NCBI RefSeq assembly: GCF_001905465.1
Contig: NZ_LISX01000008.1
Span: forward strand, 164,280-228,279
Reading direction: 5' to 3'
Source: Kitasatospora sp. CB01950
Lineage (GTDB): Bacteria > Actinomycetota > Actinomycetes > Streptomycetales > Streptomycetaceae
Length of the DNA stretch: 64,000 nucleotides
Below are positions 56,201-63,826 of the stretch, piece after piece; positions within the stretch are counted from its first letter, which is position 1; every line of letters starts with the position of its first letter. Position numbers and translations under genes: made by a program. The notes under the pieces are model-generated. The model was not told where the DNA came from and ran no database searches. It was given only the letters and a program-made list of their open reading frames with translations.

Positions 56201-58132
56201 GCCGAGGCGCTGGCCGCCGAGCTGGTCGAGACGGCCGAGCAGGACGCCGCCGAGGTCCGGCAGTCGGTCGCGGGCCTGCACGAGACGGCGACCCGGCAGA
56301 TCACCGACCTGCGGGCCGCCGCCGAGCAGGAGGCCGCCGGCCTGCGCGAGGCCGCCGAGCAGGACGCGGCCGAGCTGCGCGCAACGGCCGAGCGCGAGAC
56401 CACCGAGCTGCGCGCCGTCGCGGACCGCGAGGCCGTCGAACTCCGCGACGCCGCAACGGTGTTCGACCAGGAGCTGCGCGCCCTCGCCGAGCGGGAGACC
56501 ACCGAGCTCCGCAACGCCGCCATCGCGTTCGACCACGACACCCGGGCGACCGCCACCACGTTCGACCGCAAGCTCCGCTCCACCGCCGAACGGGAGACCG
56601 CCGAACTCCGCGAGGCCACCGAGCAGGAGGTCGCCGAGCTCCGCGCCGTCGCCGAGCGCGAGACCACCGAGCTGCGGGCCGTCGCCGACCGGGAGACCGC
56701 GGAACTGCGCGCCGTCGCGGACCACGAGACCGCCGAGCTGCGCGCCGCCACCGAGCGGGAGGTGGCCGAGCTGCGCGCCCTCGCCGACCGCGAGGCCGCC
56801 GAACTGCACGCCGCCGCAGCGGAGTTCGCCGAGCAGCAGCGGTCCGCCGCGGAGGCCGGGGCGCAGCGCGCGCTGGCCGAGGCGGACGAGCTGGCGACGG
56901 CCGCGCTGGCGGACGCCGAGGAGCGGGCCGCGGCGCTGCGTGGGGACGCCGAGGAGTACGCGCTGGCGACCCGCACCCTGGCGGAGGAGTTCGACGCGGG
57001 CATCCGTTCCCGCGCGCAGTCCTTCGACGCGGAGCTGCGGGAGGCCGCCGAGGCGTACGACCGTTCGACCCGCGAGCAGGCCAAGTCGGTGCTGGAGAAG
57101 GCGTTCGCGGACGCCGAGCAGCTCGCCGAGCAGGCCCAGTCGGAGGCGCTGGCGGCGGCCGCGGCGGCCGAGGAGCAGGCCGACGCACTGGTCACGGCGG
57201 CCCGCAAGGAGGCCGAGCGGCTGGCCGCGACCGCCGAGGCGCAGGGCAGGGCCGAGGTGGAGCGGGCCCGTTCGGACGCGGACGCGTTGCTGAAGGAGGC
57301 CCGCCGGGACTCCCACGCGATCCGCGAGCGGGCGGAGGAGCTGCGCGAGCGCACCGACTCCGAGATCGAGGCGCTGCACGAGCGGGCCCGCAAGGAGAAC
57401 GCGCAGGCGATGAAGTCCGCCGGCGAGCGGGTGGACGCGCTGGTGACGGCCGCCCAGGAGCAGCTGACCGAGGCCGAGGAGCAGGCGCAGGCGCAGGTCG
57501 CGGAGGCCGAGGAGCGGGCGGCGGAGCTGATCGCCGCGGCCGAGTCGCGGGCGGCGGAGCTGACGTCGGAGGCGTCGGCGGAGGCCGGCCGGGTGCGGAT
57601 CTCGGCGGTGCGCAAGGCCGAGGGTCTGCTGAAGGAGGCGGAGAACAAGCTCGCCGACTCCACGACCCGCGCCGAGGCGCTGATCATCAAGTCGGAGGCC
57701 AAGCTGAAGGCCGCCGAGATGGAGTCCGAGGAGCAGCTCGAAGCGGCGGCCGACGAGGCCGCGACCCGGCTCAAGCGCGCCGACGAGGAGTCGGAGAAGC
57801 GGATTCGGCGGGCCGGTTCGGACGCCGAGGAGCAGCTGCGGCTGGCCGCCGAGGAGGCGGAGCGGCTGCTCGCGGAGGCAAAGGCCGAGGCGAAGCGCGT
57901 GACCGACGAGGGCCAGCGGGAGTTGGACGAGTTGGTGCGCCGCCGAAAGGACATCAACACCGAGATTTCTCGGGTCCAGGACGTGCTGTCGGCGTTGGAG
58001 GCGTTCGAGGCCCCGGCGCCGGCCGCTCACAGCAACGGGGGCAGTAAGAAGGACGGAGGACCCAAGGCCGGTGCCGGGGTGGGCTCTCCGCGATCGGGCG
58101 GCAATCGCTCCGGGGGCGCGCCACCCGATTGA
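53273..58132 (+). CDS. scy: Scy, large coiled-coil polarity/cytoskeletal scaffold
   Basis: A 1619-residue, almost entirely coiled-coil protein. Scy organises the tip-associated polarisome with DivIVA and FilP and sets sites of polar growth and branching. Start is GTG 53273 (MRGYDRVEDHLSKFEAELE), matching the conserved N-terminus; no strong Shine-Dalgarno is visible. Residues about 25-60 (YQVEVLRAKLHEARRQL) and the VNENVNWAEQ stretch are conserved with S. coelicolor Scy. The body alternates heptads and hendecads. Residues about 813-1186 are a run of near-identical 11-residue units (ADRETAELRAL type), making this protein about 290 residues longer than I remember for S. coelicolor. Older annotation 'cellulose-binding protein' is misleading. 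Confidence 0.92.
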   Translation: MRGYDRVEDHLSKFEAELEKARKERDKTIEHADDLAYQVEVLRAKLHEARRQLAQPRAFDSVSGQAEQLLRNAEMQAEALRADAERQVRESQVATQRMMAEAAERTAQLEAEFNTRRRRLEEELAEFRAAAERHVNENVNWAEQTRAGTEQEAQRLLQEARAEADRMMAAVRAEATALADQARAQTAADVDAARGEARARAEEALLRAQSDAERLLRAASEQAQQTGAQAEEQRVAAASAAQQQLAEAHSAAEQKLGAAEAEITALKQQARADQERAEAALVGAQAEIERLRAEALAEAERARTEAARMHQEALAAAERLQSEAAAEAERKVADGDAASEQRSQTARAEIAKMVAAATRETELIKAAASTAQAQADAAKAAASEESERLRSAAESVATELRSDAEKEIAEHWAAAERKASELREQAAADAERLRAEAAEEGRAEGAKDAALRLARGAKQAEEVLARAAVDAEATRGEAAAEAERLIEHAKSEAGTLLEQAREAVEQAQNAAMEDAASIREQLERMQAEAARAREQAEEQRSAAEAEAERVRAEARRQAAVQIEESAKQAEELLTGAKTDADALRAGAAEEVERLRTATREQASAVQGRAEQTLTRARTEAEKLTSSAAQARDELLAAAKTAAEEQRAAAERDAAETRELADADAETVHTEAEAAAEAVRSDAAQWAELRREQAEEAGRGVREAAEEAARTVAEQAEAAAQALRDEAGAAREAARGDLERDQALTAEKLAEATAIREAADGEAAAVRKAAAQDAQRVRAEADQQLSTARTDAETLAAEATADRAGAERLREDAETFDRELRATAEQETAELRALAERETTELRAAAERETTELRNAADRETTELRALADRETAELRDVTDRETAELRDAAATFDRELRALAEQDTVELRDATEQEVAELRAAADRETAELRDAAAAFDQELRATAEQEVAELRAVADRETAELRANTERTAEELRAQAEALAAELVETAEQDAAEVRQSVAGLHETATRQITDLRAAAEQEAAGLREAAEQDAAELRATAERETTELRAVADREAVELRDAATVFDQELRALAERETTELRNAAIAFDHDTRATATTFDRKLRSTAERETAELREATEQEVAELRAVAERETTELRAVADRETAELRAVADHETAELRAATEREVAELRALADREAAELHAAAAEFAEQQRSAAEAGAQRALAEADELATAALADAEERAAALRGDAEEYALATRTLAEEFDAGIRSRAQSFDAELREAAEAYDRSTREQAKSVLEKAFADAEQLAEQAQSEALAAAAAAEEQADALVTAARKEAERLAATAEAQGRAEVERARSDADALLKEARRDSHAIRERAEELRERTDSEIEALHERARKENAQAMKSAGERVDALVTAAQEQLTEAEEQAQAQVAEAEERAAELIAAAESRAAELTSEASAEAGRVRISAVRKAEGLLKEAENKLADSTTRAEALIIKSEAKLKAAEMESEEQLEAAADEAATRLKRADEESEKRIRRAGSDAEEQLRLAAEEAERLLAEAKAEAKRVTDEGQRELDELVRRRKDINTEISRVQDVLSALEAFEAPAPAAHSNGGSKKDGGPKAGAGVGSPRSGGNRSGGAPPD
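55711..56830 (+). repeat. 33-bp (11-residue) tandem repeat block inside scy
   Basis: About 26 ELR-containing hendecads of consensus A-E/D-R-E-T-A/T-E-L-R-A-x, coded by degenerate 33-bp units such as GACCGCGAGACCGCCGAACT. Several adjacent units are nearly identical at DNA level, indicating recent duplication. The frame is kept throughout. Confidence 0.8.
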
Positions 58133-58151
58133 GCGGACATTGTCCGTCAGC

Positions 58152-58170
58152 CAACGGCGTTTCGCCGTTG
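58152..58170 (+). terminator. hairpin after scy abutting the filP promoter
   Basis: CAACGGCG-TTT-CGCCGTTG, a perfect 8-bp stem with a 3-nt loop, 20 bp past the scy stop. Its last three bases are the first three of the following TTGACA -35 box. Confidence 0.6.
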
Positions 58171-58196
58171 ACACTCCGGTACCGTGTCAGGATTCC
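58168..58196 (+). promoter_or_regulatory. candidate filP promoter
   Basis: A perfect TTGACA (58168-58173) is followed after 17 bp by GATTCC (58191-58196), a weak -10. It lies 45 bp before the filP ATG and suggests filP is transcribed separately from scy. Confidence 0.5.
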
Positions 58197-58240
58197 CTCA
58201 ACCATCTCAGCGGTTTGACGACAGGAAGCCCAGAAATCCC

Positions 58241-59170
58241 ATGAGCGACAGTCACTCCCCGCACGGCTTCGACCTGGTACGCCGTGGGTACGAGCGCGCC
58301 CAGGTCGACGAGCGGATCGCCAAGCTGGTGGCCGACCGAGACAGCGCGCTTTCCCGGATCAGCGCGCTGGAGAAGCGCATCGAGGAACTCCACCTGGAGA
58401 CCCAGACCGCGCAGGCTGCGGTCACCGAGGCGGAGCCCTCCTACGCCGGTCTCGGCGCCCGCGTCGAGAAGATCCTCCGCCTCGCCGAGGAGGAGGCGAA
58501 GGACCTGCGCGACGAGGCGCACCGCGCCGCCGAGCAGCACCGCGAGCTGGCCGAGGCCGCGGCGCAGCAGGTCCGCACCGAGGCCGAGAACTACGCCAAG
58601 GACCGCAAGGCCAAGGCGGAGGACGAGGGTCTGCGGATCGTCGACAAGGCCAAGTCGGACGCGGCGCAGCTGCGTGCCGAGGCCAACAAGGACGCGCAGA
58701 ACAAGCGCGAGGAGGCGGACGCCCTCTTCGAGGAGACCCGCACCAAGGCCGCGCAGGCCGCGCTGGAGTTCGAGACCAACCTGGCCAAGCGCCGGGAGCA
58801 GTCCGAGCGCGACCTGGCGGCCCGTCAGGCCAAGGCCGAGAAGCGCCTCGCCGAGATCGAGCACCGTGCCGAGCAGCTGCGCCTGGAGGCGGAGAAGCTG
58901 CGCACCGACGCGGAGCGCCGTTCCCGGCAGACCATCGAGACCGCGCAGCGCCAGGCCGAGGACATCGTGGCCGACGCCAACGCGAAGGCCGACCGGGTCC
59001 GCAGCGAGTCGGAGCGCGAGCTGGCGGCGCTCACCAACCGCCGCGACTCGATCAACGCGCAGCTGACCAACGTCCGCGAGATGCTGGCCACCCTGACGGG
59101 TGCGGCGGTCGCCGCGGCGTCGCTGCCGACCGACGACTCGCTGGGCGTCCCGGCGCAGCAGTCGCGCTGA
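58241..59170 (+). CDS. filP: FilP, intermediate-filament-like coiled-coil protein
   Basis: A 309-residue rod protein that forms filamentous networks behind hyphal tips and interacts with DivIVA and Scy. A DivIVA-like N-terminal segment (FDLVRRGYERAQVDERIAKL) precedes a long coiled coil (about 35-275) with conserved PSYAGLGARVEKILRLAEEEAKDL. The C-terminal end is LTNRRDSINAQLTNVREML. Start is ATG 58241 by homology (MSDSHSPHGF); AGGAAG is 12 nt away, a long spacing. It ends at a 17-bp hairpin. Sequence identity with S. coelicolor FilP is visibly high, in contrast to the drifted Scy repeats. Confidence 0.94.
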   Translation: MSDSHSPHGFDLVRRGYERAQVDERIAKLVADRDSALSRISALEKRIEELHLETQTAQAAVTEAEPSYAGLGARVEKILRLAEEEAKDLRDEAHRAAEQHRELAEAAAQQVRTEAENYAKDRKAKAEDEGLRIVDKAKSDAAQLRAEANKDAQNKREEADALFEETRTKAAQAALEFETNLAKRREQSERDLAARQAKAEKRLAEIEHRAEQLRLEAEKLRTDAERRSRQTIETAQRQAEDIVADANAKADRVRSESERELAALTNRRDSINAQLTNVREMLATLTGAAVAAASLPTDDSLGVPAQQSR

Positions 59171-59210
59171 CGGCGGCCCCGGTCGGGGCAGCCGCCCGCT
59201 GAGAACAGCA

Positions 59211-59247
59211 CGGAAGGGCCCGGAGCGTGCCGCTCCGGGCCCTTCCG
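59211..59247. terminator. bidirectional hairpin, filP / hydrolase junction
   Basis: A perfect 17-bp stem (59211-59227 with 59231-59247, containing GGAAGGGCCCGGAGCG) with a TGC loop between convergent genes. Confidence 0.85.
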
Positions 59248-59252
59248 GCGTG

Positions 59253-60056
59253 TCAGGAGCCGTGCTGCTTCAGGCGCTTGAGGAAGGCCCGGACGGCGGC
59301 GTTGAAGGTCTCGGGGGCCTCCAGCGAGGAGAGGTGGCCGACGGCGGGGATGACGGTCAGTTCGGCGTCGTGCAGCGCCTCGGCCATCATCCGGGCCTCG
59401 TCGAGCGGGGTGACGGTGTCGAGTTCGCCGACGATGACGGCGGCGGGCACCTCCAGAGCGGCCAGCGCCTCCAGCGAGTCGGGCCGGTCGGCCATCGCGC
59501 GCTGCGCCCAGGCGACCGCGGCCGGGTCGGCCTCGGCGATCATCTGCCGGACGCTGTCGGCGAGTTCGGGGTCGGTGCCGGGGGCGAGCAGGTTCTCGGC
59601 GGTGTTCTCCTCGATCAGCAGGTCGGTGCTGCGGCGTTCGAGGACGGTGGCGGCGATGCGTTCGCGGTTGGCGCGGGCGGTGTCGGTGTCGGTGGTGGCC
59701 TTGGTGTCGGCGAGGATCAGGCCGGCCAGCCGTTCCGGGTGGCGGCGGGCGAAGGCCATCGCCACGTAGCCGCCCATGGACAGGCCGCCCACCACAGCCT
59801 GTTCGATTCCGAGCCGGTCCAGCAGCTCGGCCAGGTCGTCGGCGGCGGCGTCCAGCGAGGGCGGCCCGTCGCCGAGCGGGGCGGCGCCGAAGCCGCGCTG
59901 GTCCGGTGCGACCACCCATGCGTCGTCCCCGGCCGGGCCGGGTACACGTTCCAGTTGTCCTTCCCACATGCGCGCGGAGAGCGGGAAGGCGTGCAGGAGG
60001 ACGAGCGGGGTGCCGGTGCCGTTCTCGCGGACGGTCGGCGCGCTGGGGGAGGTCAT
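59253..60056 (-). CDS. alpha/beta-fold hydrolase
   Basis: A 267-residue alpha/beta hydrolase. The nucleophile elbow is GGLSMGGYVAMAFA, the acid lies in GELDTVTPLDEA and the histidine in AVGHLSSLEAPE. The oxyanion region is LLHAFPLSARMW. Start is ATG 60056; the frame runs open to 60140 but overlaps the promoter of the divergent ABC operon. It belongs to the 3-oxoadipate enol-lactonase-like/MenH-like group, with no basis for a specific substrate. Confidence 0.85.
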   Translation of the reverse strand: MTSPSAPTVRENGTGTPLVLLHAFPLSARMWEGQLERVPGPAGDDAWVVAPDQRGFGAAPLGDGPPSLDAAADDLAELLDRLGIEQAVVGGLSMGGYVAMAFARRHPERLAGLILADTKATTDTDTARANRERIAATVLERRSTDLLIEENTAENLLAPGTDPELADSVRQMIAEADPAAVAWAQRAMADRPDSLEALAALEVPAAVIVGELDTVTPLDEARMMAEALHDAELTVIPAVGHLSSLEAPETFNAAVRAFLKRLKQHGS

Positions 60057-60151
60057 GGCTCCACCGTAGGCCCCGTGGCCGCGCCCCGGACGGCGTTCGT
60101 CCGATTCCAGGGCTTTTGTCCTACCCTGGCCGCAGACCAAGGGAGTGGCAC

Positions 60152-61135
60152 ATGATCGAGTTGCACCACCTGACGAAGCGTTATGGCGACAAGTTGGCCG
60201 TGGACGATCTGAGCTTCCGGATCCCGGAGGGCGTGGTCACCGGCTTCCTCGGCCCGAACGGCGCGGGCAAGTCCACGACCATGCGGATGATCCTCGACCT
60301 GGACCGGCCGACCGCCGGCGAGGTGACCATCGACGGCCGCCGCTACGCCGACGTCCAGGACCCGCTGCGGGAGATCGGCGCGCTGCTGGAGGCGAAGGGC
60401 GCACACCCGGGGCGGACCGCCTACGACCACCTGCTGTGGATGGCGCAGTCCAACCGGATCCCGCGCGAGCGGGTGGACCAGGTGCTCGACCTGGTGGGCC
60501 TGACGGCCGTCGCGAAGAAGCGCGCCCGGGGGTTCTCGCTGGGCATGGGCCAGCGTCTGGGCATCGCCGCGGCGCTGCTCGGCGACCCGAAGATCCTGAT
60601 GTTCGACGAGCCGGTGAACGGCCTCGACCCCGAGGGCATCGTGTGGATCCGGCGGCTGATGAAGTCGCTGGCCGCCGAGGGCCGCACGGTGTTCGTCTCC
60701 TCGCACCTGATGAGCGAGATGGCGCTGACCGCGGACCACCTGGTGGTGATCGGCCGCGGCCGGCTGCTGGCGGACCTGCCGATGGCCGAGTTCATCCGCC
60801 AGAACTCGCGTTCCTCGGTGCGGCTGCGCACCCCGCAGCCGGAGCAGCTGCTGGACGCGCTGCGCGGTGCCGGCCTGTCCCCCCGGCCGGGCCCGGACGG
60901 GTCCTGGGAGGTGACCGACGGGGACCCGGTGCTGCTCGGCGACCTGGCCGCCGCGCACGGCGTCACGCTGCACGAGCTGAGCCCCCAACAGGCTTCGCTG
61001 GAGGACGCGTTCATGCAGATGACCGCGGACTCCGTGGAGTACCGCACCGACATCCCCGGCGCCGCCGCGACCCCGGCCCCGCAGCCCGCCTGGGGCTCCG
61101 GCTGGGACACTCGCCAGGCCGGAAAGGAGAGCTGA
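60152..61135 (+). CDS. ABC transporter ATP-binding protein
   Basis: A 327-residue ABC-2-type ATPase. Walker A is GPNGAGKST, the signature FSLGMGQRLG, Walker B ILMFDEPVNGLD and the switch histidine VSSHLMSE. A C-terminal extension of about 100 residues follows, with a Pro-rich end. ATG 60152 has GGGAG 6 nt upstream, and TACCCT at 60122-60127-type sequence could be its -10. It is paired with the permease 1 bp downstream. Such pairs export drugs, peptides or lipids; target unknown. Confidence 0.9.
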   Translation: MIELHHLTKRYGDKLAVDDLSFRIPEGVVTGFLGPNGAGKSTTMRMILDLDRPTAGEVTIDGRRYADVQDPLREIGALLEAKGAHPGRTAYDHLLWMAQSNRIPRERVDQVLDLVGLTAVAKKRARGFSLGMGQRLGIAAALLGDPKILMFDEPVNGLDPEGIVWIRRLMKSLAAEGRTVFVSSHLMSEMALTADHLVVIGRGRLLADLPMAEFIRQNSRSSVRLRTPQPEQLLDALRGAGLSPRPGPDGSWEVTDGDPVLLGDLAAAHGVTLHELSPQQASLEDAFMQMTADSVEYRTDIPGAAATPAPQPAWGSGWDTRQAGKES

Positions 61136-61136
61136 G

Positions 61137-61904
61137 ATGGCCGCGTTCCCCGCTGTCCTGCAGTCCGAGTGGACCAAGGTCCGCAGCATCCGCTCCACCG
61201 TGTGGACGCTGGTGACCACCTTCCTGATCGTGGTCGCGATGGGCTTCGCGATCTCGCTGCTGACCAGGCTGAACTTCGCCCAGTTCACCGAGCACGACCG
61301 GAACCCGTTCGACGCGACGAACACCTCGCTCTCCGGGATCGCACTCGGCGAGCTGGCGATCGTCGTGTTCGGCGTGCTGGCGGTCGGCAACGAGTACGCC
61401 AGCGGCATGATCCGGGTGTCGCTGGCGGCCGTCCCGCAGCGCGGCGTCCTGATGGGCGCGAAGACCGCGGTGCTGGGCGTGCTGGCGCTGGCGGTCTCGT
61501 TGGTGACGGTGTTCGTCGCGTTCTTCGTCGGGCAGGTGGCGCTCGGCCGGTACAACACCGATCTCGGCCGGCCCAACGTGCTGCGGGCGGTGTTCGGCGC
61601 GGGCTGCTACCTGACGCTGCTGTGCCTGTTCTCGATCGGCGTCACCATGATGCTGCGCAGCCAGGTGCTGTCGCTGGGCATCCTGATCCCGTTCTTCTTC
61701 CTGGTCTCGCCGATCCTGTCGATCGTCCCCGTGGTGAAGAACGTGGTCCGCTACTTCCCGGACCGGGCCGGCTCGGCGGCGCTCCAGGTGGTGCCGACCG
61801 GGGACCACCCGTACGGGCCGTGGACGGGCCTGGCGATCTGCGCGGCGTGGGCGGCGGCCGCGTTGATCGGCGGCTACCTGGTGCTGAAGCACCGCGACGC
61901 CTGA
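61137..61904 (+). CDS. ABC-2-type permease
   Basis: A 255-residue membrane protein with about six hydrophobic helices, beginning LQSEWTKVRSIRSTVWTLVTTFLI as in ABC-2/DUF3533-like permeases. Other helices include GELAIVVFGVLAVGNEYASGMIRVS and ILIPFFFLVSPILSIVPVV. It follows the ATPase gene after one base, so the two form the transporter. It converges on the small zinc-ribbon gene with 7 bp between stops. Confidence 0.9.
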   Translation: MAAFPAVLQSEWTKVRSIRSTVWTLVTTFLIVVAMGFAISLLTRLNFAQFTEHDRNPFDATNTSLSGIALGELAIVVFGVLAVGNEYASGMIRVSLAAVPQRGVLMGAKTAVLGVLALAVSLVTVFVAFFVGQVALGRYNTDLGRPNVLRAVFGAGCYLTLLCLFSIGVTMMLRSQVLSLGILIPFFFLVSPILSIVPVVKNVVRYFPDRAGSAALQVVPTGDHPYGPWTGLAICAAWAAAALIGGYLVLKHRDA

Positions 61905-61911
61905 CCGGCCG

Positions 61912-62226
61912 TCAGTACCTCGGAGCGCCGCGGCCCCGCAGCAGGTTGGAGCCGCGGCGCTCGCGTGCGCCCCAGCACGCCCGGTGCCAGTGCCGCCGGT
62001 CGTCCACCCCGCTGCCGTGGTCCGGCCAGGCCACCACGTGGCCGACGCCGGGCGGGATCTCCTGGTCGCAGCCGGGGCAGCGGTAGTGCCGCCCGGCGGT
62101 GCCGGCCACGGTCTGCACGACCCAGTCCTCGCCCCGGTACGACTCCACCCGACGCAGCGAGCCGCCCATGGGCGCGGCGCTCTCACGGTCCTCGGACTTC
62201 TGGATCCGGTTGCGGCGCGGTGACAC
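61912..62226 (-). CDS. small zinc-ribbon-like protein, function unknown
   Basis: A 104-residue basic protein (SPRRNRIQKS start). A conserved core, YRCPGCDQEIPPGVGHVV, is followed by DDRRHWHRACW, giving a CxxC-x-H-x-H-x-x-C set that should bind one zinc. Homologues have been labelled ATP/GTP-binding protein, but no P-loop is present here. Start is GTG 62226; upstream codons in frame are not protein-like. A DNA- or RNA-binding role is possible but unproven. Confidence 0.78.
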   Translation of the reverse strand: MSPRRNRIQKSEDRESAAPMGGSLRRVESYRGEDWVVQTVAGTAGRHYRCPGCDQEIPPGVGHVVAWPDHGSGVDDRRHWHRACWGARERRGSNLLRGRGAPRY

Positions 62227-62523
62227 GTGACTACCCCTCGTTCCGGCGCGTTGTCCCTCCAGGGTACGGTCCGCCGCGCCGCCGGGGGACGGCGGTGGCC
62301 GGACCTGTTCCCGCCCGCTGTGTCCGGGAGTCACACGCGTCACACCCGTCACTCCCGCGCCATTAGCATGTATCCCCGCCAGGCTTCAGCGATTCGACGG
62401 TAATCCACCCTTCCCTTGGGCAAATTGAGGGTTCGGCGTGCCATTGGCACATGACATGGGTTACTCACGAGGTGACACGGCGGGGCCCGCGAACCCTGCG
62501 CGCGCACCGAGGAGACACGCCCC
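62227..62523. other. 297-bp divergent region, zinc-ribbon gene / LLM oxidoreductase
   Basis: No gene was recognised. A relatively AT-rich patch near 62360-62460 (containing TTAGCATGTATCC and CAAATTGAGG) is probably promoter DNA of the oxidoreductase. No palindrome stands out. Confidence 0.4.
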
Positions 62524-63762
62524 ATGACGAAGACCACCGCCCGCCCGCATGCCCGCTCCGCCGAGCGGCGAACGACCGCCCGAGGGGTGGCCCCGGCCAC
62601 GCAGCCGGCCCCGGCACCGGGCGCCGACACGGACGCGATCCGGGTCGGCGCGTTCCTGCTGTCCGCGCAGTTCCCCGGCCAGAGCCACGGCGAGGCGCTG
62701 GAGCGGACCGTCTCGGCGGCGCTGACCGCCGAGCGGGTGGGCCTGGACGCGGTGTGGCTGGCCGAGCACCACTTCGTGCCGTACGGGGTCTGCCCGGACG
62801 CGGCGACGCTGGCCGGGATACTGCTGGGCCGCACCCGGCGGATCGGCGTGGGCACCGCGGTGAGCGTGCTGAGCACCCGGCACCCGGTGGCTCTGGGCGA
62901 GCAGGCGGCGCTGCTGCACCTGACCTCCGGCGGCCGGTTCACCCTCGGCGTGGGCCGCGGCGGGCCGTGGATCGACCTGGCGGTGTTCGGCGGCGGCCTG
63001 GCGGCGTACGAGCAGGGCTTCCCGGAGCGCCTGGACCTGCTGCTGAGCTGGCTGCACGGGGCCCGGGTGGGCGGCTCGGGGCCGCAGTTCGACTTCCCGG
63101 AGGTGGCGGTGGTGCCGCGGGCCGTGGAGCCCCGGCGGGCCGACCTGACGGGCTGGCTGGGCCTGGACGGGACGCCGCCCGCGGCGGCCGCGGTGATTCC
63201 GAGGCAGCGTCAGGAACCGTCCCAGCAGCTGCAGTCGGGCCCGCCGGTGGTGATGGCTTGCACCTCGCCGGCCGGGGTGCGGACGGCCGCCGAGCGGGGC
63301 CTGCCGATGCTGCTGGGCATGCACTCGGGCGACGAGGACAAGCGGGAGATGCTGGCCGCCTACCGGGCGGCCTGGCGGGCCGCGGGGCGCGGCGAGGAGC
63401 AGTTGGCCCGGGTGGAGCGGGAGCACGTGGCGGCGGGCGTGGTGCAGGTCGACGACCGGGCGGGGGCGGCCCGGGCCGACCTGCTGCGGACGATGCCGGA
63501 CTTCTTCGCGTACGGGCTGGGAGCGCACCGCACGGTGGACGGCCGGGAGCGGTCGATGCGCGATCCGCGGGCGTACACCGAGCTGCTGTGCGACCTGCAC
63601 GCGGTGGGCACGCCCCGGCAGTGCGCGGACCGGCTGCTGGCGACCGCGGAGGGCACCGGCATCCGGCGTTTCGCGCTGCTCGCCGAGGGGTCCGGGGACA
63701 CCGCGGCGACGCTGCACAACCTGGACCGGATCGGCGCCGAGGTGCTGCCGCAGCTGCGCTGA
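62524..63762 (+). CDS. LLM-class flavin-dependent (luciferase-like) oxidoreductase
   Basis: A 412-residue TIM-barrel oxidoreductase. Core motifs are VWLAEHHFVPYGVCPDAATLAGILLGRT, IGVGTAVSVLSTRHPVALGEQAALL and GRFTLGVGRGGP, as in FMN/F420-dependent members. The first 35 residues are a Thr/Pro/Ala-rich tail. Between about 205 and 245 there is an extra loop rich in Gln/Arg/Ala (PRQRQEPSQQLQ), likely disordered. ATG 62524 has GAGGAG 9 nt upstream. It is monocistronic and ends at a hairpin. Substrate unknown. Confidence 0.88.
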   Translation: MTKTTARPHARSAERRTTARGVAPATQPAPAPGADTDAIRVGAFLLSAQFPGQSHGEALERTVSAALTAERVGLDAVWLAEHHFVPYGVCPDAATLAGILLGRTRRIGVGTAVSVLSTRHPVALGEQAALLHLTSGGRFTLGVGRGGPWIDLAVFGGGLAAYEQGFPERLDLLLSWLHGARVGGSGPQFDFPEVAVVPRAVEPRRADLTGWLGLDGTPPAAAAVIPRQRQEPSQQLQSGPPVVMACTSPAGVRTAAERGLPMLLGMHSGDEDKREMLAAYRAAWRAAGRGEEQLARVEREHVAAGVVQVDDRAGAARADLLRTMPDFFAYGLGAHRTVDGRERSMRDPRAYTELLCDLHAVGTPRQCADRLLATAEGTGIRRFALLAEGSGDTAATLHNLDRIGAEVLPQLR

Positions 63763-63773
63763 GCATGCGCCCG

Positions 63774-63807
63774 CGGGCCGCCCCGGCCCTGGGTCCGGGG
63801 CGACCCG
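63774..63807. terminator. bidirectional hairpin at the right-end convergent junction
   Basis: A 13-bp stem with one mismatch (63774-63786 with 63795-63807, CGGGCCGCCCCGG type) between the oxidoreductase stop and the cut-off gene. Confidence 0.65.
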
Positions 63808-63826
63808 CGCTCGGGTGTGTCGGGTC

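Noticed and set aside
55711..56830. CRISPR-like array of 33-bp repeats
   Set aside because: The repeats are contiguous, in frame, encode hendecads of Scy and have no unique spacers or cas genes.
53249..58174. Very long minus-strand open frames opposite scy (1641 and 1526 residues)
   Set aside because: They are shadows produced by GC-rich codon bias opposite a repetitive coiled-coil gene; composition is Gly/Leu/Arg or Ala/Ser-rich with no domain, and scy on the plus strand is certain.
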